Shown here: in pieces, positions 17,145 through 24,922 of the stretch | Layout of the letters: each line of letters starts with the position of its first letter | Numbering within the stretch: position 1 is the first letter of the stretch | NCBI GenBank assembly: GCA_038562165.1 | Contig: JBCFAO010000001.1 | Location: 74,226 to 138,225 of the forward strand | Origin: WRMS01 sp038562165 | GTDB taxonomy: Bacteria; Bacillota; Peptococcia; DRI-13; UBA5745 | Direction: 5' to 3' | DNA length: 64,000 nucleotides | Notes under the pieces: model-generated | The model's database searches: none | Told to the model about the DNA's origin: nothing | Seen by the model: the letters and a program-made list of their open reading frames with translations, nothing else | Made by a program: the position numbers and the translations under genes

Positions 17145-17201
17145 CAAAAAAAGACCTTATTTCCATACCATGTTAACCATGAGTTTGGAAACAAAGGTCT
17201 T
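17145..17201 (-). terminator. Riboswitch expression-platform terminator
   Basis: Arms 17151-17158 and 17194-17201 pair perfectly (AAGACCTT/AAGGTCTT). Inner pairs at TTCC/GGAA extend the stem, and a run of seven T follows on the minus strand (17146-17152). The upstream arm includes the CCTTT that closes helix P1 of the aptamer, so aptamer folding and terminator formation exclude each other. Confidence 0.88.
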
Positions 17202-17297
17202 ACTCTCACACAATGTGTTACTGACCGGACTGGATATGCACCAGCCGTAATGACGATCAGTAAATCCGCTTTGCAGCGGCGAGTTACTCCCCTTTAG
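17189..17297 (-). promoter_or_regulatory. yybP-ykoY (manganese) riboswitch aptamer
   Basis: Read on the minus strand, the leader begins AAAGGGGAGTA, continues with TCGTCATTACGG and CCGG, and closes with GAGTAAGACCTTT. These are the conserved loop and closing segments of the yybP-ykoY class. P1 pairs AAAGG (17291-17295) with CCTTT (17193-17197). This class senses Mn2+ and controls manganese exporters, P-type ATPases among them. Ligand binding would hold CCTTT in P1 and so prevent the terminator, turning the pump on. Confidence 0.9.
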
Positions 17298-17324
17298 CAA
17301 TACCTTAATCTTACCGACTTTTTT

Positions 17325-17353
17325 ACTTTATCATTTATTATCTCTGCCGTCAA
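17325..17353 (-). promoter_or_regulatory. Sigma-A promoter of the riboswitch-ATPase transcript
   Basis: On the minus strand TTGACG (17348-17353) and TAAAGT (17325-17330) have a 17-bp spacer. Transcription would begin near 17318, some 20 bases before the aptamer. It lies directly after yerC (its -35 box starts inside the 300-bp gap 17019-17356). Confidence 0.65.
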
Positions 17354-17356
17354 CTT

Positions 17357-17743
17357 TTAAATGCTGTTTTTTGTCTGTTTTTTACCCGCTTTGGGTTCGT
17401 CCTGCTTTTTTGGGGCTAACTGACGGTCAAGAATCTGGCGATAACCATCGGCGCCATAATAGAGACATTTTTTGACCCGGCTGATCGTAGCGGTGCTGAC
17501 GCCGGTTTCTTCAATAATGTCGGAATAAGTGCGGTCTTCCGTCAGCATTCTCACCACCTTCCAACGCTGGGCCATGGCCTTGATTTCGCCGACGGTACAA
17601 AGATCCTCAAAAAACCGATAGCATTCTTCCCGATTCTCTAAAGACAGCACAGCTTCATACAGATCATCCACCATTGGATCCTGCAGTCTGGATGCGTAGG
17701 TCAAGGCCATCCCTCCTTCAAATGATACAGGGTTCGTTAACAT
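17357..17743 (-). CDS. yerC: YerC/YecD-family TrpR-like DNA-binding protein
   Basis: This 128-residue protein carries a TrpR-type helix-turn-helix at about residues 45-100 ('CTVGEIKAMAQRWKVVRML' followed by 'TYSDIIEETGVSTATISRVKKCL'). YerC proteins are small Bacillota regulators whose targets are mostly unknown. The C-terminal ~25 residues are a Lys-rich tail. ATG 17743 has no clear ribosome site and sits 5 nt after the preceding gene. The internal ATG at 17710 has a GGAGG too close to it, so the start is uncertain. Confidence 0.88.
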   Translation of the reverse strand: MLTNPVSFEGGMALTYASRLQDPMVDDLYEAVLSLENREECYRFFEDLCTVGEIKAMAQRWKVVRMLTEDRTYSDIIEETGVSTATISRVKKCLYYGADGYRQILDRQLAPKKQDEPKAGKKQTKNSI

Positions 17744-17748
17744 TTCAG

Positions 17749-17949
17749 TCAGCCGGTAAAAGAAGAAGTCAAAATCTCTGCCGCTTCCTGGGCTTCTGAT
17801 TCGGCTACCAATACCTCTACGGGGCTTGAAGCTCCCATTTGAGGCGCTCCTAAAGGACGAAGCATCACCAAAATCCCTTCCATCTCCAGCAGCGATTTAT
17901 ATTGATCTGCCATTACTTGGTTTTGAGCTATGTATACTACGGTCCACAT
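17749..17949 (-). CDS. DUF2007-type putative signal-transducing protein
   Basis: The 66-residue protein has a compact alpha/beta fold pattern: 'MWTVVYIAQNQVMADQYKSLL' then 'EGILVMLRP' and 'VEVLVAESEAQEAAEIL'. This matches the small GlnB-like DUF2007 family, whose role is not established. It lies 32 nt after coaD and 5 nt before yerC, so the three are likely cotranscribed. Confidence 0.8.
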   Translation of the reverse strand: MWTVVYIAQNQVMADQYKSLLEMEGILVMLRPLGAPQMGASSPVEVLVAESEAQEAAEILTSSFTG

Positions 17950-17981
17950 GCAAAACTCTCCCCTCTTTCCGTCGTCTGCTA

Positions 17982-18485
17982 TCAGAGGCTATTGAGACTT
18001 TCCAGATCATCTGCAAATTTTCTTTTTAACGCTCTTTCCACCCCGGGAGTTACCAAACCGGCTATTCTGGCGTTGGAGCTGGCTACCTGCTTGATCATGG
18101 AAGAGCTGATAAAGGAATACTCGGAACTTGACATCAGAAAAATTGTTTCTATTCCTTCATCTAAATATTTATTAATGGCCGCTACCTGCATCTCATATTC
18201 ATAATCGGAAACGGCCCGCAGACCCCGGATAATGGCATGGGCGCCGATATCTCTGGCCAAATCCACCGTCAGTGAGTCATAGACGGTGATGCTGCAATTG
18301 GGCAGGTGGACGATGGCTTCCTCCATAAAGGCCTGTCTTTCTTCTAAGCTAAACAGGGCACGCTTATAATTCTGATTGGCAATAGCTATCACTACCCGGT
18401 CAAACAGCCGGCAAGCCCTTTCCGCAATATGAATATGGCCGACGGTTACCGGATCAAAGGTGCCCGGATAAACTGCAATTTTCAT
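17982..18485 (-). CDS. coaD: Phosphopantetheine adenylyltransferase CoaD
   Basis: The 167-residue enzyme makes dephospho-CoA from 4'-phosphopantetheine and ATP. It has the 'YPGTFDPVTVGHIHI' motif with HxGH at the start, 'IRGLRAVSDYEYEMQ' in the middle and 'ISSSMIKQVA' at the ATP site. Length is normal for the family. The 189-bp gap to dnaE upstream contains no gene and no clear promoter. Confidence 0.98.
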   Translation of the reverse strand: MKIAVYPGTFDPVTVGHIHIAERACRLFDRVVIAIANQNYKRALFSLEERQAFMEEAIVHLPNCSITVYDSLTVDLARDIGAHAIIRGLRAVSDYEYEMQVAAINKYLDEGIETIFLMSSSEYSFISSSMIKQVASSNARIAGLVTPGVERALKRKFADDLESLNSL

Positions 18486-18674
18486 TATCTCCCATCCTTT
18501 CCCCTTTTAATTCTGGATTGCACTAAAATATCCTGCCAAAAAAGGTATAAAGTTATAACGCCTCAGTAGAAAATTTTCGATTATAGAAAGATTTTCTTAC
18601 CTCTGTGCGTTTTAACAAGGCAGGAGATAGTGATGACTGAAAAAAGCAGCGGCACAGTGAGGGCCCCGGCGCCA

Positions 18675-21600
18675 CTACGAGGCCGGAGAATCTTTTTTGG
18701 CTTTTTCTTTTAAAACCACCTTGTCTTCACCTAAAAGTGCAATCAAATCCTGCAGCAAAAGATCGCTGCCATCAATTTTCGGCCAAAACTCAGCGGCTAA
18801 AGCCCGCTTTTGCTTGGCAAAAAACAGAAATACGGGAATGGGGCCGCAATGCCTGTACATTAAGCTGCGAAGCTGATCCATAATAACCTGATCCTGGGCT
18901 TCCTGATCCGGCAAAGCCAGCCAAAGCTGGCGGCGTTCCAAAGAAGCCTTGCCGGCTTTGATATCCAGCAGGTCCACATCTTGGGTAACCCAAGGCGGCA
19001 AACGCTCTGCCTTATCCCCCGCAACCGAACCGCCGTTGCCGGGCGAAGTCTTTCCGGACCGACTGCTAACCGGCGGATTATCGCCGGAAAAACTGCCGGC
19101 AGTTAAGCCGCCGCCGGTCATGTCTTCTTCCATCCCCCCCAGCACTTCCAGCTTCTCCAGAAATAACTTAGGCTGCTCCTCCTGGCCCTGATAGCGGCCC
19201 TTGATTACCACCGCCAGATCATTGGCCAGGCGGGGAGCCATTTCCTCAAAAAGTTTAGGGAAAACCAAAACATCAACGCTGCCGGTCAGATCCTCCAGCC
19301 GGAAATTGGCCATCATCTGGCCTCGCTTTGTCACCGTCCGCCGGTACTCATTAATGATGCCTCCCACCACTACCGGCAGGTCCTCCTCCTCCGGCAAATC
19401 GTCGATATGATGGCTGATCTTCTTTTCCACCAGTCCCACATAAGGCCTCAGGGGATGACCGGAAAGGTAAAGGCCCATAACCTCTTTTTCTTTCGTCAAT
19501 ATATTTCTTTGATCAATTTCTTCTTTTTCCGGCAGGGGAAAGCTATCCTCCCGGGGCTTGATTTCCGGCGACAAATCAAACAGGGATATTTGATTGCTGG
19601 CCCCGTCTTTTTGCCAAGCTGCCGCCGTCTCCATGACTTGAGGCAATATTTCCAGAAGCTGGGCCCGGTGGCCCGGCACGGAAGAAAAAGCCCCGGCCCA
19701 AATCAGGTTTTCCATAACCCGGCGGTTGATCTGGGCCAGATTGACCCGGCGGCAGAAACTTTCCAGACTGGTATAAGGGCCCTCTGCCCGCTCTTCAATG
19801 ATGGCCTGGATGGCCGGCCCGCCTACCTGCTTGATGGCGGCCAGACCAAAGCGGATAGCACCGCCGTTGACGCTGAAGCCGGACTGGCTCTCATTGACGT
19901 CGGGAGCCAGAATCTCAATGCCTCTTTGCCGGCATTCGTTAATATAAAAAGGAACTTTGTTTTTTGTTTCCATGACGCTGGAGAGCAGGGCCGCCATAAA
20001 CTCTACGGGATAGTGGGCCTTGAGCCAGGCCGTCTGATAAGCGACGAGAGCGTAAGCCGCCGAGTGGCTTTTGTTGAAACCGTAGCCGGAAAAGTACTCC
20101 ATCAGCTCGAAAATCTTGCGGGCAACATCCTCGGCTACTCCTTTTTTCTTAGCTCCGTCCACGAAGGTCTGGCGGTAAGCCGCCAGCACCTCCGGCTTTT
20201 TTTTGCCCATAGCCCGCCGCAGCTGGTCGGCTTCCCCCAAGGTTAAGCCCCCCATGTCGCCGGCAATACGCATGACCTGCTCCTGGTAAAGGATGACGCC
20301 ATAGGTAGTATCCAATATGGATTCCAGCATGGGATGAAGATAGGCGTTGGGCACCTGGCCATGGCGGCGGCGGATAAAATCCTCCACCATACCGCTGCCC
20401 AAAGGCCCCGGCCGGTACAAAGCCACCAAAGCCACGATATCGTCAAAGCGCTCCGGCTTCAGCTCCCGGATAATCTGGCGCAGACCGTCGCTTTCCAACT
20501 GGAAAATACCGATGGTATCCCCATCGGACAAAAGCTTATAGGTGGCTTCATCATCAAGAGGCAAACGGTCAATATCAATATGAATACCTTTGCTTTGACG
20601 GATTAACTCTACGGCGTCGCCGATGACCGTCAGGGTCCGGAGGCCTAAAAGATCCATTTTTAAAAGACCAATGGATTCTACCGTATCCTTCTCAAACTGG
20701 GTGCAAGGCAAGCCGTCGGAGGATCTTTGTAAAGGCAGATAAGTTTCCAGGGGCCGGCCGGAAATCACCAGGCCGGCGGCATGAACACCGCTATGCCGGG
20801 GCAGACCCTCCAGAGATTTTGCCACTTTGATCAGGCCTGCCACCTGCTCATCTTCTTCAATCAGGGTCCTCAATTCCCTGGATAACTGTAAAGCCCTGTC
20901 CAGGGTAATATTCAATTCAAAAGGCACCAGCTTGGCAGTTTTATCTACGGTAGCTAAAGGGATACCCATAGCCCGGCCGGCATCCCGGATGGCAGCCTTT
21001 GCCGCCATGGTCCCGAAGGTAATAATCTGACTGACTTTATCCCGGCCATAGCGCTCGATAACGTATTCGATGACTTCCCCCCGCCGCAGATAGCAGACGT
21101 CAATATCAATATCCGGCATGCTGATCCGCTCCGGATTGAGAAAGCGTTCAAACAGAAGGTCATAGGCCAAGGGATCGATATTGGTGATACCCAGGCTGTA
21201 GGACACAATACTGCCGGCAGCGGAGCCCCGGCCGGGTCCCACATAGATGCCCTTTTCCCGGGCAAAGCGGATAAAATCCCAAACAATCAGAAAATAGCCG
21301 GGGAATCCCATATTTTCAATAACTGAAAGCTCATAGTCCAGACGCTGCCGGGGGGAGTTCCCCTTATCCCGGGGCTTGTCCACGGTGCCGGGATACCGCT
21401 CCTCCAGTCCTTTTTCGCAAAGCTGGCGCAAATAAGAAGCCTCGTCTTTTTGACCGGCAGGCAAAGGATAGGGCGGCAGGTGATTATGGCCGAATTCCAT
21501 TTCCACCTGGCAGCGGCGGGCAATTTTTACGGTATTGGCCAAAGCTTCGGGATAATCGCCAAAAAGCAGTTCCATTTCCGTAGGGCTTTTTAAATAGAAC

Positions 21601-22325
21601 TCCTGAGTTTCAAACTGCATTCTGGCCGTATCCGCCAGAGTCTTGCCCGTCTGAATGCACAACAAAACATCCTGGACGTAGGCGTCTTCCCGGCTGACGT
21701 AATGGAGGTCATTGGTGGCTACCAGCGGTATGCCTGTCTCCTCATGAATCCGGATTAACCCGCCATTGACCAGAGTTTGATTTTCTATGCCGTGATCCTG
21801 CAGTTCCAGAAAGTAATTACCCCGCCCGAATATGGCGTCGTATGCTAAAGCCGCCTCTTTGGCCTCATCAAACTTGCCTGCCATCAATAAGCCGGGTATC
21901 TGGCCGGCCAGACAGGCGGAAAGACAGATAAGACCCTGGGCATTGGCCTGCAAAAGCTCCATATCGATCCTGGGTTTATAATAAAAGCCCTCCAGCCAGC
22001 TGCGGGAAACCAGCTTAATCAGATTTTCGTAACCTGTCTGGTTTTCTGCCAGCAAAACCAAGTGGTAAGGCTTTTCGTCCAAACCGGCTACTTTATCCCA
22101 GCGGGTCCTGGGGGCTACGTAGACTTCGCAGCCGATGACCGGATGGATACCGGCTTTTTTAGCCTCTTTATAAAACTCCACTACTCCGTACATCACACCG
22201 TGGTCGGTAATAGCCAGAGAATCCATGCCCAGTTCCTTGGCCCGGGCAAGCAGTGACCGTATTTTGCACGCGCCGTCTAATAAACTGTAGCAAGTATGAT
22301 TATGTAAATGTACAAATTCTGTCAT
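18675..22325 (-). CDS. dnaE: DNA polymerase III alpha subunit DnaE
   Basis: A 1216-residue type C polymerase. The PHP domain begins at once ('FVHLHNHTCYSLLDG'). The polymerase aspartates are in 'MPDIDIDVCYLRRGEVIEYV'. Helix-hairpin-helix and OB domains follow ('VVVGGIINEYRRTVTKRGQMMANF'). A low-complexity Gly/Ser linker at ~1080-1110 precedes a C-terminal tail. There is no inserted exonuclease, so it is DnaE rather than PolC. ATG 22325 is chosen because GGAGG lies 10 nt upstream. The longer frame to 22352 lacks such a site. Confidence 0.97.
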   Translation of the reverse strand: MTEFVHLHNHTCYSLLDGACKIRSLLARAKELGMDSLAITDHGVMYGVVEFYKEAKKAGIHPVIGCEVYVAPRTRWDKVAGLDEKPYHLVLLAENQTGYENLIKLVSRSWLEGFYYKPRIDMELLQANAQGLICLSACLAGQIPGLLMAGKFDEAKEAALAYDAIFGRGNYFLELQDHGIENQTLVNGGLIRIHEETGIPLVATNDLHYVSREDAYVQDVLLCIQTGKTLADTARMQFETQEFYLKSPTEMELLFGDYPEALANTVKIARRCQVEMEFGHNHLPPYPLPAGQKDEASYLRQLCEKGLEERYPGTVDKPRDKGNSPRQRLDYELSVIENMGFPGYFLIVWDFIRFAREKGIYVGPGRGSAAGSIVSYSLGITNIDPLAYDLLFERFLNPERISMPDIDIDVCYLRRGEVIEYVIERYGRDKVSQIITFGTMAAKAAIRDAGRAMGIPLATVDKTAKLVPFELNITLDRALQLSRELRTLIEEDEQVAGLIKVAKSLEGLPRHSGVHAAGLVISGRPLETYLPLQRSSDGLPCTQFEKDTVESIGLLKMDLLGLRTLTVIGDAVELIRQSKGIHIDIDRLPLDDEATYKLLSDGDTIGIFQLESDGLRQIIRELKPERFDDIVALVALYRPGPLGSGMVEDFIRRRHGQVPNAYLHPMLESILDTTYGVILYQEQVMRIAGDMGGLTLGEADQLRRAMGKKKPEVLAAYRQTFVDGAKKKGVAEDVARKIFELMEYFSGYGFNKSHSAAYALVAYQTAWLKAHYPVEFMAALLSSVMETKNKVPFYINECRQRGIEILAPDVNESQSGFSVNGGAIRFGLAAIKQVGGPAIQAIIEERAEGPYTSLESFCRRVNLAQINRRVMENLIWAGAFSSVPGHRAQLLEILPQVMETAAAWQKDGASNQISLFDLSPEIKPREDSFPLPEKEEIDQRNILTKEKEVMGLYLSGHPLRPYVGLVEKKISHHIDDLPEEEDLPVVVGGIINEYRRTVTKRGQMMANFRLEDLTGSVDVLVFPKLFEEMAPRLANDLAVVIKGRYQGQEEQPKLFLEKLEVLGGMEEDMTGGGLTAGSFSGDNPPVSSRSGKTSPGNGGSVAGDKAERLPPWVTQDVDLLDIKAGKASLERRQLWLALPDQEAQDQVIMDQLRSLMYRHCGPIPVFLFFAKQKRALAAEFWPKIDGSDLLLQDLIALLGEDKVVLKEKAKKDSPAS

Positions 22326-22397
22326 TAGCAAATAACCTCCGGGACTTCCCAATCGGGCAAAAAGGCAGTATCATAATGCTAATCTGCAATTAAAACG

Positions 22398-22406
22398 TGG
22401 TATAAT
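22398..22406 (+). promoter_or_regulatory. Extended -10 promoter of yqeY
   Basis: TGGTATAAT is a perfect extended -10 element (TGn before TATAAT) 70 bases before yqeY. No good -35 box is seen at the expected distance, as is usual for extended -10 promoters. Confidence 0.55.
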
Positions 22407-22475
22407 AATAAAAAACGATAAACAACAGAAAAATGATCAAGAAAAATAATCAACAGAAAAAAGGAGTGTTGCAGC

Positions 22476-22934
22476 ATGCCGCTTATGGAGCAGCTTAATC
22501 AAGAAATGAAGGAGGCCATGAAGGCCAAGGAGGAAGGAAAGCTGAAGCTTTCCGTCATTCGCATGGTCAAGTCCGCCATTAAGTATCAGGAAATCGAAAA
22601 AGGCGAGAGCCTCAGCGACGAAGAAATCATCACCTTGATTTCCCGGGAACTGAAGCAGCGCCGGGAAGTAATTCCTGAGTACGAAAAAAAAGGACGCACT
22701 GATGTAATTGACACCTTAAATCAGGAGATCGCCGTCTTGATGACCTATTTGCCCAAACAACTGGAAGAAGGGGAAATCAGGTCCCTAATCACCGCCGCCA
22801 TCACTGAAACCGGCGCCGCCGGCCCTAAAGACATGGGCAAGGTCATGGGTAAAATCAGCGCCGCCACCAAAGGCAAGGCCGATGGCCGTCAGGTCAGCAG
22901 CTTGGTCAAGGAAATGCTGGAGAAGCTGGTATAG
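22476..22934 (+). CDS. yqeY: GatB/YqeY-domain protein
   Basis: This 152-residue protein carries the helical domain shared with the tail of the GatB amidotransferase subunit. Typical segments are 'MKAKEEGKLKLSVIRMVKSAIKYQEIEKG' (given here in part), 'LTYLPKQL'-like 'LMTYLPKQLEEGEI' and the C-terminal 'GKADGRQVSSLVKEML'. It may interact with tRNA or act on aminoacyl-tRNA quality; the role is not settled. AAAGGAG sits 9 nt before the ATG. It is transcribed divergently from dnaE. Confidence 0.95.
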   Translation: MPLMEQLNQEMKEAMKAKEEGKLKLSVIRMVKSAIKYQEIEKGESLSDEEIITLISRELKQRREVIPEYEKKGRTDVIDTLNQEIAVLMTYLPKQLEEGEIRSLITAAITETGAAGPKDMGKVMGKISAATKGKADGRQVSSLVKEMLEKLV

Positions 22935-22947
22935 CAGATAGAGCAGA

Positions 22948-23188
22948 TAGCTCAAAAGAGCAGGTTTGTATCTGCTGTCTGGTCATTTTGAGCAATAATG
23001 CAAGTTTGTAACTTGTTCCAAAGAGTTTTGAGCAAAATTGCAAGTTTAGAAACGTATTTGGCCTGGAAATAGGGTTTTCACCCCATTTGCAGGTCAAATT
23101 TGTTTCGAAGGGGTGATTTGGTAGTAAACAAACCTGCAATTTTGAGCAGTTAGCTCAAACAAACGGTGACAAACCTGCAATTTTGGGC
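22948..23188. repeat. Cluster of interspersed 20-bp motifs, direct and inverted
   Basis: The 291-bp gap between yqeY and the next gene contains two direct copies at 22990-23009 (GAGCAATAATGCAAGTTTGT) and 23030-23048, plus a half copy at 22961-22971. Two inverted copies lie at 23128-23147 and 23169-23188; both read on the minus strand G(A/C)(G/C)C-AAAATTGCAGGTTTGT. The arrangement is direct-direct-inverted-inverted, so the region can fold on itself. No gene is seen. Confidence 0.75.
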
Positions 23189-23225
23189 ATTTGACCTAGC
23201 AAACGGCCGCCATACTTAACCGTTG

Positions 23226-23786
23226 CTATTCGTCAAAAAGATCCGGCTGGCAATAAGCCGTCTGACGATGGCCCGGCACATCCTGAAACTCTTCCAACAG
23301 CTTGGAGTACTTTAAAGAAAAATTAAAGGAGATAGCAATCTCCGGCTTCTGGATATCGTAGGCCCGCAGCACTACCTTATCGGCATAAAACATGTACTGG
23401 TATTCGTCATCCCGCCAAGTGATACAGCAATTGCCGATTTTTAAGGTTACGTGGCCCCACTCATTGATGGAAAACCCCAAATATGCACTATTGGAATAAC
23501 GGCACTGGCCGAACCGGATAGCAATACTACGATCCGGCTGGTCCAGAAACGTAGAAAAATGCTCGAGAATCAGGCGGCAGGGCGGGCTGATCTCCTCCAT
23601 CAACCGGCGCTCCGAAGCCACCATATCCTCAATCTGGCGAAAACGCAGCCGCTGGGAATGAAACTCCGGATCCTTGTCTTCTTCCATATACTCTTCGGTA
23701 ACCCGGCGAATCGTCTGAGTCAGCTCTTCCATGGCGGCAAGATAGCGTTCGTCCTTTTTTTCACGTTCTGCCATATCAATATCCAT
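23226..23786 (-). CDS. Conserved-looking cytoplasmic protein of unknown function
   Basis: The 186-residue protein is not recognised. It begins with about 70 residues of charged, likely helical sequence (MAEREKKDERYLAAMEELTQ). A beta-rich part follows, with many aromatic residues ('SIAIRFGQCRYSNSAYLGFSI', given in part, and 'GNCCITWRDDEYQYMFYAD'). It ends in QPDLFDE. No signal peptide or membrane segment is seen. AGGGAAAGGA lies directly before ATG 23786. It stands alone between a repeat cluster and a tRNA gene on the other strand. Confidence 0.7.
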   Translation of the reverse strand: MDIDMAEREKKDERYLAAMEELTQTIRRVTEEYMEEDKDPEFHSQRLRFRQIEDMVASERRLMEEISPPCRLILEHFSTFLDQPDRSIAIRFGQCRYSNSAYLGFSINEWGHVTLKIGNCCITWRDDEYQYMFYADKVVLRAYDIQKPEIAISFNFSLKYSKLLEEFQDVPGHRQTAYCQPDLFDE

Positions 23787-23972
23787 TCCTTTCCCTTACA
23801 GGCTCTGGCAATGCTCTCACTGGCTCTGCCGGCGCTTCTGCAGCCTGGCGGCGCCTTTGCCGGCCGGCCTTAAAAGCCCTTGCCGATCCCAAGCGGACAT
23901 AAAAAATATTCATTGACTATTATGTCTTTCGTGGCTATAATTATTTAGTGACTCCAAGGAGTCAGTCAATCA

Positions 23973-24046
23973 CGGGATGTAGCGCAGTTTGGTAGCGCGC
24001 CTCGTTCGGGACGAGGAGGCCGCAGGTTCGAATCCTGTCATCCCGA
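23973..24046 (+). tRNA. tRNA-Pro (anticodon CGG)
   Basis: A complete cloverleaf can be drawn. The acceptor arms are CGGGATG (23973-23979) and CATCCCG (24039-24045). The anticodon stem is CCTCG/CGAGG with loop TTCGGGA, so the anticodon is CGG, reading CCG proline codons. The T loop is GGTTCGAATCC. The discriminator base is A and CCA is not encoded. Confidence 0.96.
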
Positions 24047-24058
24047 CTACCGTTTAAA

Positions 24059-24090
24059 ATGTCGCCATATGGCGGCATTTTTCTTTTTTT
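24059..24090 (+). terminator. Terminator of the tRNA-Pro gene
   Basis: ATGTCGCCATATGGCGGCAT (24059-24078) forms a near-perfect hairpin and is followed by T-rich sequence (TTTCTTTTTTTC). It begins 13 bases after the tRNA. Confidence 0.85.
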
Positions 24091-24126
24091 CTCACATCTA
24101 TTCTACACTTAGACAAAGGAGATAGC

Positions 24127-24171
24127 AAGAAAATAATCCACCTTGCCAGCGATTGGCGGAGATGGATTATT
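24127..24171 (-). terminator. Probable terminator of the transaldolase gene
   Basis: Arms AATAATCCA (24132-24140) and TGGATTATT (24163-24171) form a 9-bp stem. The inner part can add pairs at TTGCC/GGC(A)A. On the minus strand T-rich sequence follows. It lies 48 bases past the stop at 24219. Confidence 0.6.
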
Positions 24172-24218
24172 ATGAAGCCTTGCTATCGATGATGACTCCG
24201 CCTTTTCCGGAACGCTCT

Positions 24219-24869
24219 TCAGACGCTGCCCAAGGCGGCCCAATCCTCTTCAAAGCGTTTGATACCTGCTTCAGTCAAAGGATCGAGAAGCATGTTCAGC
24301 AATACAGGATAAGGGATGGTGGCAATATGGCAGGCTCTGGCCGCCGCTTCCGCCACCTGTTCCGGTCTGCGAATGCTGGCGGCAATAATCTCCGTCGTCA
24401 GGCCATGGCTTTGCCAGATCTGCCGGCATTCCTCCAGCAGAGAGATGTAGCTGCGGCTATTATCTTCCAGCCGGCCTAAAAAGGGGCTGATGTAGCTGGC
24501 CCCCGCCCTGGCGGCCGCCAGGCACTGAGCGGCGGTAAAAATCAAAGTGGCATTGGTTCTGATGCCCTCCGCCTTCATTTCCCGGATGGCTTTCAACCCC
24601 TCGGCGGTCATGGGCACCTTAATAACAATTCGCTGGTCTATGGCCGCCAGCTTTTTGCCGTGAGCCACCAACTCTGCCGCCTCTCTGCCCATAGCTTCCC
24701 CATTGACGGGAATGCCCTCAGTCACCGACAAAATCTCCTGCAGACGTTTTTCTATATTAACTCCTTCTTTAGCGATCAGTGTAGGATTAGTGGTTACACC
24801 AGCCAGGATGCCCATACTCCATATTTCCTTAATCTCCCGGACATTGGCCGAATCGATAAATAGCTTCAT
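24219..24869 (-). CDS. TalC/FSA-type transaldolase-like protein
   Basis: The 216-residue protein is of the short transaldolase/fructose-6-phosphate aldolase group, a Schiff-base TIM barrel. 'FIDSANVREI' begins strand 1, 'GVTTNPTLIAKEG' is the substrate-binding loop, and the catalytic lysine is in 'IVIKVPMTAEGL' (about residue 84). 'ASYISPFLGRLED' and 'IAASIRRPEQV' follow. It belongs to pentose phosphate or hexose metabolism; whether it acts as transaldolase or aldolase cannot be decided by eye. Confidence 0.93.
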   Translation of the reverse strand: MKLFIDSANVREIKEIWSMGILAGVTTNPTLIAKEGVNIEKRLQEILSVTEGIPVNGEAMGREAAELVAHGKKLAAIDQRIVIKVPMTAEGLKAIREMKAEGIRTNATLIFTAAQCLAAARAGASYISPFLGRLEDNSRSYISLLEECRQIWQSHGLTTEIIAASIRRPEQVAEAAARACHIATIPYPVLLNMLLDPLTEAGIKRFEEDWAALGSV

Positions 24870-24922
24870 AAAATACCACCTTTTCTAAAGCAAGTTATTG
24901 GTCTTGCTGCTCTTTTAATAGT

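Noticed and set aside
24870..24922. Terminator between the fapA-like and transaldolase genes (AGCAAG/CTTGCT)
   Set aside because: The stem is only 6 bp with a weak T tract, so it is not firm enough to list.
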